Under the pieces are notes generated by a model, which made no database searches, was not told the DNA's origin, and was given only the letters and a program-made list of their open reading frames with translations. From contig OY725492.1 of NCBI GenBank assembly GCA_963281255.1, positions 4,145,104 to 4,209,103 on the forward strand: 64,000 nucleotides of DNA, read 5' to 3'. A program made the position numbers and the translations under genes. This DNA is from Aphrocallistes beatrix. Taxonomy: Eukaryota > Porifera > Hexactinellida > Sceptrulophora > Aphrocallistidae. Shown in pieces: positions 54,101 to 64,000 of this stretch (position 1 is its first letter; the number at the start of each line of letters is the position of its first letter).

Positions 54101-56694
54101 ACTTCCGAGTGATGCTCACCTTCGTGGAGTTCTACATCAACCTTATCGGGTTCGTAAACTTCCACCTGTACCAGAAACTTAACCTGACCTACCCGCCTAA
54201 AATCCCGGACCGTATGGCGGCACCGCCACACCTACACATCCACAAGGCCCAGAACTATCTGTTCAAGCCGGATAGGTACGATACCCTAGACCGACTCAAC
54301 TCTCTCAACCACTCCATAGAGGCTGCAGGTACTGAGCTAGCAGGACGATATCTTATATATTAAAACTCTAGGATTTTTTGTTTGTTTGTTTGTTTGTTTG
54401 TCCGAATTGATTGAAGAATTGGCAAGTCGTAGAGATATGAAAATTGGCATGTAGGTGTCAAATGATGAATCTAGGATTGAGTTCGAAGATCTAAGCGAAA
54501 TTTTCACATCTCTGCAAAAAAATGGAAAACAATTTTCACACCTTTTCTATACAAAATAAATGACTTACACTATCACAATAGAGATCATTGTACGACACTA
54601 CAATAGATCGTTATGGTTAATAATACTCGTACTTCAAGCCACAACTTATGTTTGATATCTTAAATGTATTAAGTTACAAAAATGGACTAGAGACTAGCTT
54701 CCAACGGTTGACATGGGGTTTTTAGTGCTGTAGATTTCGAATATTATATTTTCGGATCCATATGAGAAATTATTCGTCGAACTTTGTTTACAATATTTAT
54801 ATAAAGGAAAAATTCCAAAATATGTTAGATTGAGTGACTCCAGGCGCCCGCAGGGCTACTCTGCGGACACACAGTGTCCGCAAGCCGCGCAGCGCAAGCA
54901 AGCGAAGCGTGCTTGTAAGATATAATAATTGAATAATAATTATATAATAATTATATGCGCAAACAATGCACCGCATTAAAAAGGCAGACATTTAAAATTA
55001 TATAATAATTATATAATTTTAAATGTCTGCCTTTTTAATGCGGTGCATTGTTTGCGCGTTAAATAACGCACTTAAATACAGGACGATACCGTAGTTAGTA
55101 ATTCTATGGTGTGGATATTGATTGATACGGACATATGCGTACAGGTATGGATGCGGATCGAGAGGATGTGGAGGATGAGCTAGACCCAGAACTGATGTCA
55201 GAGGACGAACTGAGCGAGGATGAAGCGGCGCTGAAAGAAGCGAGGAAGAGGGAAGAGAGACTGACTCAAGCACAGAAGGAACTCTTCAAGGACTGCTTCT
55301 TCTACCTGGACAGAGAGGTGTCTAAGTCCCCTCTGGTGTTCTGCATCCGGAGCTGTGGGGGCAGCGCTACTTGGGACGGAGACACGCGGTACAACATCGA
55401 GGTGTCAGACGGAGACATAACCCACCACGTGGTGGACAGGAGCGGCCAGCCCAAGCACAGATTCCTACTCAGAGAGTACGTCCAGCCGCAGTGGGTGTTC
55501 GATAGCGTCAACTGCCGCAGACGCCTCCCCTTCGAGGGGTACAGACCGGGGGACGATCTGCCGCCGCACCTGTCCCCCTTCATGCAGGAGAAGGAAGGAG
55601 ACTACATCCCGCCTGAAAGGTTGGAACTGATTCGGTACGAGAGAGAGATGGAGGAGAATGAAAATTCAGATGATTCTCTTGAAGATGAGAAATCTGGATC
55701 CGACCAATCAGCTGACGAGATAGATAATATTAGGCAGTCAGCTGACGAGATAGAGAATATTAGGCAGTCAGCTGACGAGACTGTGCCAGGGGATGACGCG
55801 CAGAAAAGCGCGAAGAAGAAAGCGAAGAGGAAGCGGGGTTTGCGCGTGGGAGAGGTGGTGCAGGGACAGGTGGAGGTGAGCAGACAGGACGAGAGTGTGG
55901 AGGAGGACAAACTGCGGGCAATGCTGCTGACGAAAAAGAAACGTAAATTGTACGACAAACTGCGAGGCCGAGACAAGAAGCGAAGCAGCCGGATTAACAA
56001 ACTGAGAGAGCGGCGGAAGCAGATCGATAGGAAGACATCCCTCGCAGTCAAGGCTGCCATGAATAACTACTAGTTAGTGTAACCGTAGATGTTAGATTAA
56101 ATTCCATAATAAATATAATTGGACACGAAGTTATGGGTAGAAGATTAAAACATAGCAGGTTTCACCAAAAATAATGAAGGATGTTAGATTCTACAACTTT
56201 TTGACTTTATCCAAATATATAAATAAACCTAACTCACCAGGAAATCGAGTACTCCACAGGAGTTCTAGCCTACACTTGTCCAACACCTCGTAACAGAGGA
56301 CAGCGGACTCGTGCCCCACCCCAGTCACGCACACCCTCGCTCCATCTGACCGCCAGACCACGTATCGGGTATCCATGGTGTGTGGCATGCGCACACTATG
56401 CAGTCGCTTGTAATTAGTGTCCCAAAGTGTCACGCTCCCGTCGAACCCTACCGTGACACATCTCGTGTGGCACGCACTGAGCACGTGCGCGGCCACCAGG
56501 GACTCGTGTGCTTGCTGCCGCCACACTTGAGTCCCGGCGTCAACGTCCCACCTGACTACGAACATGCCGGAAGGAATGTCAAAGCAGTGTTTATTTTTGG
56601 AGGATAGTTCGGCGTCGAAACCGGAGCAGTAGCGAGGCGATCCGATCCCGTAGTTCTGGATTGGAGTCATAATCTTCCGAATACTCTCAGCCAT
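51188..56694 (-). CDS. WD40-repeat protein, family not assigned
   Basis: Four exons on the minus strand join in phase: 56238-56694, 52811-53017, 51859-52553 and 51188-51742, about 637 aa. Multiple WD40 blades are visible, e.g. VTVGFDGSVTLWDTNYKR, IVAGDMTGRLCVWRDQS, GEVWSVCWSPDDEKLVTASE followed by DRSVRVWNHN, and LLASCSDDRTIVV. It probably forms one or two beta-propellers; no other domain was seen. I could not match it to a specific WD protein. The first intron (3.2 kb) encloses the whole PES1 gene on the opposite strand. The second exon acceptor (gctag|GTAGAG) is chosen because it keeps phase. The stop is 24 bp from that of HAUS7. Confidence 0.78.
52600..52700 (-). repeat. Fragment of a dispersed repeat shared with 43600
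   Basis: Contains GCCTCCAAAGGGTGCTT followed by a tract resembling the reverse of 43570-43625. It lies in an intron of the WD40 gene. Ends not defined. Confidence 0.45.
53098..53420 (-). mobile_element. Pogo-like MITE with an internal satellite
   Basis: The left end reads CAGTAGAAACCG and the right end reversed reads CAGCCGAGACCGGTTTTTTC. The body between 53130 and 53215 is the reverse of 24930-25015 (AATATAGATTTGGAATTTTT). A 31-bp tandem array sits inside. Located in the first intron of the WD40 gene, just upstream of PES1. Confidence 0.7.
53240..53385 (+). repeat. 31-bp tandem array
   Basis: Unit based on CCCGTAAATTAGGCATCTTA plus ACCCGTCCCGT, period 31 bp (AGGCATCTTA at 53278, 53309, 53340), about three and a half copies. 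It is bounded by inverted GGCATGCCTAATTT/TAAATTAGGCATGCC. Ends about 80 bp before the PES1 start codon. Confidence 0.85.
53467..56073 (+). CDS. PES1: Pescadillo, ribosome biogenesis and cell-cycle factor
   Basis: Nucleolar scaffold of the PeBoW complex (PES1-BOP1-WDR12), required for 28S/5.8S rRNA maturation. Two exons, 53467-54328 and 55145-56073 (phase 1), about 596 aa. Pescadillo N domain: FRKLCILKGIYPREPRKKKK, DIQYLSHESIIDKFREFRIY, ARAxG-type and WVVPHEFTTRRPADVDFRVM. The BRCT domain (about residues 330-420) has VFCIRSCGGSATWDGDTRYN and YVQPQWVFDSVNCRR. After it come acidic and Lys-rich stretches, including a 10-residue repeat (QSADEIENIR), and a basic C-terminus. Exon 1 is markedly G/C-ending, while the second part of exon 2 is not. 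The gene lies wholly inside the first intron of the minus-strand WD40 gene. Confidence 0.95.
54351..54920 (+). mobile_element. Helitron-like dispersed repeat, copy 3 (PES1 intron)
   Basis: Starts TCTTATATATTAAAAC after an A, followed by a (TTTG)n microsatellite and TCCGAATTGATTGAAGAATT. Ends with the GC-rich module GCGCAAGCAAGCGAAGCG and a small hairpin AAGCGTGCTT. It is the most complete copy, with 5' and 3' modules in the same orientation. It begins 22 bp after the PES1 donor. Confidence 0.6.
54957..55057. repeat. Perfect 48-bp inverted repeat (101-bp hairpin)
   Basis: Arms 54957-55004 and 55010-55057 are exact reverse complements around a 5-base centre (ATAAT). The outer part is GCGCAAACAATGCACCGCAT and the inner part AT-rich. 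Adjacent to the Helitron-like repeat inside the PES1 intron; no target duplication was identified. Confidence 0.92.
55707..55786 (+). repeat. 30-bp in-frame tandem repeat in PES1
   Basis: GCTGACGAGATAGA(T/G)AATAT units begin at 55711, 55741 and 55771, period 30 bp. They encode SADEI(D/E)NIRQ repeats in the acidic linker after the BRCT domain, a likely length-variable region. Confidence 0.85.
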
Positions 56695-57227
56695 ACTCGA
56701 CTACTCTATCTTATCAGCTCACAGTTAATAAATGACCCAATCCCGTTAGATGTAGTGTACTCGACCAGTTAACATGAACATGGAGAACATACATGGGAGG
56801 AGGAGGATGCTGAAATTGGCCATCGTATGAGAGTATATTTTGCTGATATATCAAATGCTAATCATGATCTTACAGAGATGCAATGACTGGTTGCTCATTG
56901 TTAAGTTTATCAGCTAAAATAAACGTGAAGTGTTAAACCTATACAGAATGTTTCAATGCTCGCATCCATCTTACCTGTATATAAGTAGGCTGAATAGAAT
57001 GGCTCAAACAGAATAGTTGTCTCGACGATACGAATCAAGTAATAGAGAAGTCAGCATCAGTTGACGCGTTTAATTAAACACATTCACAAGTTTAGTTCGA
57101 ATAGACAGTACGTACATACACTTCTATAATAAAAGAACCCTCGTCTCACTGCACAGTAGGGCATTTAAAAGAGCGTGAGAAATGAGGACAACAGTATATA
57201 CATAACCCAGTAGATAGCTACTGTCTG
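56695..57227. other. Intergenic, nothing recognised
   Basis: Between the WD40 start and the UBE2K stop, both minus strand. It includes the WD40 promoter by position and the UBE2K 3' UTR. No repeat recognised. Confidence 0.4.
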
Positions 57228-59134
57228 TCACGAGAAGATTGATTCTATTGCAGTAGGTGCGTCCCAGTTGTAGTGTGATAAAGCGCGAATCGCGTCCAAC
57301 TATGGGATGAGTGATAATAATCATACGAATCTACCTTAATTGGGACACATGGGACAGGAAATGAATAGTTCCCAACGTCCCATCCCATAGAAAAATTTCG
57401 TCGGTTAATTGGGAACTCCGCTTAATCGAGGCCAAATATCTTGTCCCGATTAGTGGAGTCAATTATACATAATTAATTCCAGCTTAATTATAAAAGTACA
57501 AACCGATTGTATTCCCATATCGCAGAGAGTTTTGACCTTCTGTCTAAGGTCTGCAGAATTACTGGAAGGATTTCCTAATTGGAAATAGAATATTCATAGA
57601 TTATATTTTAACACATGGAAATATTCGTAGCCTAGAACACACTCACCGCCAGCAAAGAATTCAGCCCAGAACTTAGCTGTCATATGGTATATCGCAGGGT
57701 GCTCTTTGTACTAGGAGAGATTCAGCTTAAAATAAGTATTTTTACAAAAGGTGTGAAAATAATAATACATACATATGTAGTATAACTCATAAAATACTCA
57801 GATTATTACTTTCGAAGTGTGAAAATCGGAATCTACATATTAAAATACCCTATATTAGCCGTTGAGAACTCCTTCAAACTAAACATTTTTCAAAAGGTGT
57901 GAAAATATGTATATAGTATACATGTGCAGAAAAAAAAAGCAGTTCAAGTCATATGAAAATTGCTAATCACAAATATAAATGGATTTTTAGGACTTATTTG
58001 ATACATAGGACTTCATGGCCGAGTGGTAACTACTTCCATCAAGGAATCGCTACACTGAAATGATTGAGAAGGTAACTCACTTGCTTCGCAACCACTGCGT
58101 CTTGTGGGTCGTTAGGCTCAGCAGAAGCGAGTAGAGCCTATTTGAATAGACAATAAAAGCAGCCGAGTTGATTGGCCGAGAACTGAGACGGACTCTGACC
58201 TGAATTGAGATCAGAACTGTTCTTAACGTCATCGCTGCTGCCCTACACACCAAGTCTTAGATAACGCAGATGTGATATAAACTATTACGTATATAGCATA
58301 GGCGCCAAGTGTGAAGACCTGGGGGCCGGCCCCTCCCAGGTCTGGACCCTGGGGGGGGGGGGCGGCCCCCCCCAGGTTTGGAGCCTGTGGGGGGCCGTAG
58401 TCTAAATATATCCCAATTACATTTTTCTTCCACTATAGTCCGAGATTTTCTTTTCCCTAGGTAACAACAATAGCTATATATCGATATTTGAGCATCTAAG
58501 ATTTTACAAATTTTCTGGGGGGCAAGCCCCCCTGACCGTCGCTCGCTCTTGCCCCCCCCAGGTTTTATTCTATTTTTCAAAACTTGGCGCCTATGGTATA
58601 TATAATAGTACAGCAACTCCCCATTGGTCTTTGAGAATGTCCAAGCAGATGGCTCCTGTTGCAGAACTGATATTTGGATGCCAAATTTTAGTCGCAAATT
58701 TTACCTGAAACAGAATAGAAATACTTACGTAATGTGCATAGCATTCGTACATATTGGTTGATAGGGATGTTACCTTTGGAGGACTGAAAGGATAATTGTC
58801 TGGAATCAAGATTTCCAGAATAAATGTAGCGCCTAAGTGAGGAAATTTCGATTATCAACATTTTGTGAACTATTTTTAAAATCTCATATATTTACCCTCG
58901 AACGGAGTGTCGGGAGGTCCTTTGATCTCTCCCGTGAGGTGCTTCAAGTTCTCTTCCACCATTTCAAGTTTGATTTGGGAGCTTTCGGCCTAAACAATCA
59001 CAAATGCGTATCCAACTAGCAATGGTTATATTATCGATAGTCAATCTTCAGATTCCAACCCACTCACTCACCTCTGAACTTGTGACTACTTCTTTGAATT
59101 CTCTCTTCACACGTTGCAGAGCCAAATGTGACAT
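57228..59134 (-). CDS. UBE2K: Ubiquitin-conjugating enzyme E2 K with UBA domain
   Basis: E2 that accepts ubiquitin from E1 and builds Lys48 chains. Nine small exons on the minus strand: 59072-59134, 58896-58989, 58774-58832, 58612-58705 (approximate), 58200-58243 (approximate), 58081-58137, 57647-57710, 57504-57574 and 57228-57299. Order: [44 protein letters not shown], then [20 protein letters not shown] with HPN and catalytic Cys, [28 protein letters not shown], and a UBA domain ([32 protein letters not shown]). All junctions are in phase except exon 4/5: no GT-AG pair keeps the frame there. The intron in question contains a hAT-like MITE ending about 15 bp from the exon. It may use an unusual site or be damaged. 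Confidence 0.88.
57330..57470. mobile_element. Degenerate pogo-like MITE in last UBE2K intron
   Basis: Contains inverted blocks TTAATTGGGAC and GTTAATTGGGAACTCCGCTT followed by AATCGAGGCCAAATATCTTG and TCCCGATTAGTGGAGT, the subterminal style of pogo/Tigger MITEs. Exact ends are unclear. It lies between UBE2K exons 8 and 9. Confidence 0.45.
58297..58595. mobile_element. hAT-like MITE in UBE2K intron 4
   Basis: Perfect 14-bp inverted ends CATAGGCGCCAAGT, with flanking 8-bp GTATATAG and GTATATAT (7 of 8 match). C/G-homopolymer-rich interior (GGGGGGGGGG, CCCCCCC). Removing it would leave an intron of about 60 bp, the usual size here, so insertion into a short intron is likely. Confidence 0.8.
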
Positions 59135-59453
59135 TTTATCCGCTTAAACTGACTGATCTAATTAGCAATGCTTACTTAGCATAGCAAATACAAATTCCAT
59201 AATCCCAAAGTTGTAACCTGGATAAAGTATATACTTGTAGTAATATAGTTGGAAAAGTGATTCCCGGTAAATCATAATTTGATTTTAAATGTAAGAGGTG
59301 CATTGGAGGATGTAATTGAAGAATGCAGTCTTCAAAATCACATACATTTGTATTGTTGAGTGCAGGCGAAATATTCATATGAAAATAGAAAATGATCCTA
59401 CATTAGCGACAAATTGAATCTAATAAAATTAAGAATTCTACAAATAAGAAATA

Positions 59454-62400
59454 TCAATTCGTATTTTGGACAAGTCTATCTTCTACAAATTCTCTCGCAC
59501 TCTCCATGACCCTCTCTACGTCCTGCTCACTGCCATGCTTCTTCTCAAAAGTCAAAAACTTCTTGTAGAATGCCTTCATTTGGTTGACAGAGAGTTTCAA
59601 ACTGGTACCTCTCTCAAAAAGCTCCCTTACTGCCTCTATACTCTCGAACTTTGACAGAGTGTCGATGTATACGAACCAGATGTCCACCCTTTTCGGATAG
59701 TTGTTGATTAGGGACTCGAATATCGTCCTGCCTCTCTCTGGATCGCTAAATTTGAACTCAAACTGTCCGAATTTTGAAAGTATTTCGGTGTGGAATCGTT
59801 GTGGGAGCTTTTGCAGCGCTTTTTCGCAAAGTTTCCTCGCTTCTTCAATCTTTCCCGTTTCCATCAACAGCTGTCCGAACTCCTTCCATACTTTCGGGTT
59901 GGTTTTGAACTTGCGAGTCATAATCTCGAACGTCTCCTCTGCTTGATGGGATTTGTTTGAATTCGTGTAAATGTGTGCTAACTTGAAATAAAGAGTTTCA
60001 GCGTCATTTTCCTTCAGAGCTTCCTGGAAGACGGAATTGAGAGTGTCAGGGTTTCCATAGATATTCTCAAGGTTAAGCAGGGCAATCCAGACATTCAGTT
60101 TCTCATCTTCCATCCTGAAGTTGATCGTCTCGAGAGCTTTCCTCCCCATCTCCCTCGCCTTGTCCACGTTAGCCAGGTGCAGCTGGTAGGCGGAGTACTG
60201 GATCCAGAGATAAGAGGAGTTGGGGTTGGCAAGAAGGAGTCGGTCAAAGTCTTCAGCTGTCTCGGGCTGCTTGTTCGGGTCCAGCAGTCCCTGCTCTGCG
60301 GTATAAATACTCTCTTCCTCTCTACGCTTTGCCGCTCTCTTCTGTCGTTTCGTTTTCTTCTTAGCGGGTTTAGACTCCTCATTCTCAGATTCTGTTTCTG
60401 AACTCGATTTATTCTCTGCCATACGGATTTGTTCCCATTCCCACTTAAACCCGCCGGTCCCCTCAAGCCGAGGGAGAGGCGATGGGTCAGGGAGAGATGG
60501 ATCATGCTTCCGCTTTCCTAAAGTGGCGCCTGACGACAGCTTTAGTGTCCCCAGTGGCACTGATTGAAGTGCCGTCGGGTCACAATCTTCCAGTGACATG
60601 TCTTCGTCTGAACTGGAGGAAAGGTGCTCAACTTCGACACCCCGAACCTTCGTGATGTCATCAATATGTTCGTCTCCAGAATCATCTGTCAAGTTCTCCC
60701 TTGCCTCCCCATTCTCCAACTTCTCCTTTTTCAGCTTCGCAATTCCTTTCTTCTTGCTCGGAGCACCCTTTTCCAGACAAAGTTGCGCAAACTTTTCGGG
60801 ATTAGTATGAGAGAGACGAAGAGACAAATCTACATTTCCATTCTCCGCATTGATATTCATTACTTTACACTTGACTAGTTTTCCGATTATATATTTGCTC
60901 TTAAAATCTTTTATAAATTGGTCGCTCAAATTCTTGATCCTAACTCTCCCAGTTAGGGATCGGCCTAATTTGATGAAGACTCCAACGTCAGTAGCCGACT
61001 TGACGAATCCGCGTAAAACTTCTCCTTTAGTCAAATCATGAATGGAAGTAATGACACGGTCCATGACAACAGGTTCTTCAACCAGGAATTCATTCAAACA
61101 GCTGTTTCTGGCGGATAGAAATATCTTGTCATTGTCCATGCTGACAACTCGAGTTGCAATAATCTGTTTATCTTCGAAAGAGCTTGTCATGTCCTTGCAA
61201 TAAGAATCAGATAAGTCCACTGCTTCAATCCTTCCGTTTTCACCAAAAGGGAAACTCACTAACAGACATTCGTTCGGAATCACTTTTTGTATTTGTACAC
61301 AGAATCGAGATCCAACTTCAACATTTCTCTTTTTCACAAGTGTGCAGTTGGCTCTCTTATTCTTCGCTTGCTGCTTAAGTAGCTCGACACTAACGACCTG
61401 TCCGAGTTTGAAATGTGCGTCTACATCTGATATCACGTCTGCATCTTCACTGCACAAGATGAGAGGGACATACACCGAAATGCTCGCACTCACATTAACA
61501 ACGAGGTTGCTCTTCGGCCAGATCTCCTCTATACATCCGTAGCACGTGTCTCCTAGCCGAGCTAGCGGACTCTTGGCAAGCTCCTCCACACTACAGTTCA
61601 TTCTGCTGGTACGTACTGAGAGGTCCAATATGTTATATTCTCGCTTCAGAACATTGGTAGTCTTTTTTTGTGTTACGGCGATTATCCTTGCTTTAATATT
61701 GTCTCCGATCTTGAACGGTTTTGTAGGTCGTTCTCCTTCAGTTGGACTGTCCGATATCTCGCTAGCCAAAATCCTCCCAAAGAAACCTCCAACGCGAACC
61801 TTGAGCATCAAAAACTGGACTTCTTTCACCTAAAAACACAATTTATATCTAAAATGACTACTCTACAGCCTTCACATGTTAAACATTACCTGAGCTGTGA
61901 CCACGGCTCCCACCTTGATCTCATCCAACCCTTTGACCAGCCGTTTCTTCTGACTGGTGGTCAACTGAGGTCCTTCAATCAACACCCCTAACGCCACACC
62001 CACGCTCTCACCCCCACACTCAAGACTGCCACTTAACACCACCACGTTCACTCTCTTGCTGAGGTACTGTTCTCTAATGCTTTGGGTGCTCTTCGTACTC
62101 ACGGCCATGTCTCGGATAACATACACGAGTCTGCTACCCCTCAATGTCCCCACCACACCCACCATGTACTGGGGCTGCACCAGCTCTATCCTAGCCTCAA
62201 TCGCGGACCCAGGCACCAGCTCACTTGGCGCGTAGTCAGCTGATGAGTAGGACTCCACCAAATTCTCACTCAGGGTAACAAATATTTTATCTGGACACGC
62301 TGAAACTCCCAGCACACAACCCCTACGCTCCTCTCCTGACCCGAACTGAGCCGACTCAGTACCGACAGCTGTGGCATTCGTCTCACCACCAAGTGACACA

Positions 62401-64000
62401 ATGGTCCCCTCCTCCCTCTCTCCGATCAGAGTACAGTCCACAACCTGGCCTGGTCTGTACTCGCTTACAACACTGGAAGCTTCTCGCAGCAATTCGTCTC
62501 GATCAGACAAATACGTACGGAACCAGTGTCCTATTGTACCGATGGTATCCTCATTGGGAGGATCCTGGGAGATGACGTCAGAATCTCGAGCCGACACTAC
62601 GAACCTTCCCTCGTTGACCTCCATCACCTTCGTGAGGACAGTGTCCCCCACCTGAAGCAGGCCGACCGGCGATTGTACGAACTCATCCTTAATGAGCCTA
62701 TTCGGCAGAAGTCCGGTGCTGTCTCCAGGATATGCAATGAGGAAACCGTACTTGTCCACTCGCTTCACAACTCCGTGTATCAGCAGACCTGGCTCCAACT
62801 CTGTGGCGCCCTGCATCACAGTGCCAGCGCCGATATCTCTCTCAACGCTCTCCTTCATCGAGACGACGCAAACCTGGCCTCGACACGACTGAGTGAAGAC
62901 GCGAACTGAGTAGAGACAAAGTGAGTCGTCCGCCCCCAGCTGCCGCTCCAGACGCTGGAAGCGGAGTTGCTGGATGTCCTTGTAGTCGGACAGGTGGCCG
63001 ATAGGGAGAGCGGCCTTTTCCTTCGTCTCGCTATCAAATAGTTCCAGTCCGTGAGGAGAAATCCCTCCCACTGTCAGACGAACCTGTGAAAAGCTCTCCA
63101 GCAGGGATACATTCTCTTGCTGGGAATTGGTTGCTAAGGTGAGCACTAGTTTCTGCTCAGTTGGTTCACAGCTGATTACGCGGCATTCCAAAACCTGTCC
63201 TTCGTAGAACAGCTCCGAGACCTCCTGCTGGGGCATCAGTTGCAGCTGGGACTTGTGGAGGAGTCCTTTCACCTGCTGGAAGAACCTCATCACGCAGCCG
63301 AATTCCAGCACTGCTACCACGTATCCATGGTACAGCCCACCAATCACGGCCTCACTGTACTCGGACAAGATCGGATTGGTCGAGGTTACGAGAGCTTTCT
63401 TATGAGTGAGAGTCAGCCTCTGTTTAGCTTCCACCTACAATCAACAATAGATCTCTCTCCTTTGAGTTTTTAACAAGTATGCCGAGAAATTTGTCAATAA
63501 AATGTATTGTCCTACTCGACTAGAATGGTTAAAACTAACTTTAAGAACTCTGAAGGTTTCCATACAACCTTCTTCAAGCTTCTTGTGTTTGTATTTCAGT
63601 TGGCTCTTTCTTTCGAAGTAGTGTTCCTTAGGACAGAACCCTTTCACGTGAGGAGACAGCGACACCAACAGTCCCTTCTCAGACTTAGCGAGTATCTTCC
63701 CCTTAACCACGTCTCCCACGCGAACAAACTCGAAGTTGAGAAACTTCTCCTCAATCACAGACTTGCGTAAGCTGACGACTGTCATCTCATCCATTGAGTT
63801 GTAGTAGACGACACGGCAGGAGTGGTTAGTCCCAGATCTGTACTCTTTGCCGGGTTTACTCAGGAACTCGTCCGAAATATTCTTGAGCGGACAGAATCCG
63901 GTTTTGCCATCGGTTAATTTGAGAAACAGTCCTCTCACCTCTGATCTCAAAACCTGAGAATCTTCGAAAATCTGTCCAATCTCACAAGCTTCTGGAAAAT
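59454..64000 (-). CDS. PDCD11: PDCD11/RRP5 rRNA-processing protein, C-terminal part (5' end outside window)
   Basis: Nucleolar factor needed for 18S and ITS1 processing. Three exons are visible on the minus strand: 63540-64000 (open at the right edge), 61890-63434 and 59454-61829, about 1460 codons. They show serial S1 RNA-binding repeats (GDVVKGKILAKSEKGLLVSL, GLLIHGVVKRVDKYGFLIAY, GEVLRGFVKSATDVGVFIKL followed by GRSLTGRVRI). An acidic, Lys-rich linker (about 60300-60780) follows, then seven or so HAT/TPR-type helical repeats to the end (SSYLWIQYSAYQLHLANVDK, NPKVWKEFGQLLMETGKIEE, RVDIWFVYIDTLSKFESIEA). S1 repeats plus a C-terminal HAT array is unique to RRP5/PDCD11. Introns are 60 and 105 bp. 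Confidence 0.95.

Noticed and set aside
58005-58080. tRNA-like A-box (TGGCCGAGTGGTAAC) suggesting a tRNA-Leu/Ser or SINE
   Set aside because: No B-box, anticodon arm or acceptor pairing follows, and UBE2K exon 6 begins immediately after.

Overview
The window is animal nuclear DNA. It carries the C-terminal half of a laminin gamma chain, which is a metazoan marker, together with conserved eukaryotic housekeeping genes whose exons are split by GT-AG introns, most of them short. About 24 protein-coding genes are packed on both strands of AT-rich DNA. Many genes that are intron-rich in most animals are single-exon here (a 1749-codon CHD6/7/8/9-type remodeller, a CDKL kinase, NAA10, PGP/PDXP, RWDD1, HAUS7, a CNG-like channel). 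Genes nested in introns and a retained Pam17 homologue, a factor best known from fungi, are also present. I infer a compact-genome, early-branching animal (ctenophore or sponge grade are the candidates I would test first). The sequence alone does not settle this.

Layout. 0-6 kb (+): laminin gamma C-terminus, a DUF4602/C1orf131-like nucleolar protein, and LRP2BP. 6.1-8.2 kb: an orphan exon with an N-myristoylation-type start and a decayed mariner with nearly complete terminal repeats. 8.2-21.6 kb (+): an MFSD8/CLN7-like transporter, the intronless CHD gene, and a coiled-coil gene resembling TNIP/ABIN with two alternative C-termini. 22.5-24.5 kb (+): two unrecognised genes sharing a C-terminal module. 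24.8-26.9 kb: a cluster of miniature transposons around NAA10. 27.4-37.7 kb: PGP (-) head to head with puromycin-sensitive aminopeptidase (NPEPPS, +). The large NPEPPS intron holds two complete minus-strand genes (Pam17-like and a FERM protein) plus transposons. 38.2-43.3 kb (-): CDKL kinase, RWDD1, and a divergent CNG-like channel. 43.5-49.8 kb: nested MITEs, a DD37D mariner-type relic and a tandem family of four secreted ML-domain proteins (+). 50.1-56.7 kb: HAUS7 (+) convergent with an unassigned WD40 gene (-), whose first intron contains the whole Pescadillo gene (PES1, +). 57.2-64 kb (-): UBE2K, then PDCD11/RRP5, which runs off the right edge.

Functional themes. Ribosome biogenesis appears three or four times: PES1 and PDCD11, the C1orf131-like SSU-processome candidate, and possibly RWDD1 through its known DRG partnership. 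Cilium, spindle and cytoskeleton candidates are LRP2BP, HAUS7, the CDKL kinase and the FERM protein. These are unlinked transcription units rather than operons. More than a dozen miniature inverted-repeat elements (hAT, Tc1/mariner-pogo, piggyBac-like and a Helitron-like family) fill introns and intergenic DNA, several nested inside one another. The most interesting items are the CNG-like channel with a rewritten selectivity filter, the ML-domain cluster, the nested genes, the Pam17 homologue, the two-tailed coiled-coil gene and the unrecognised paralogous pair.
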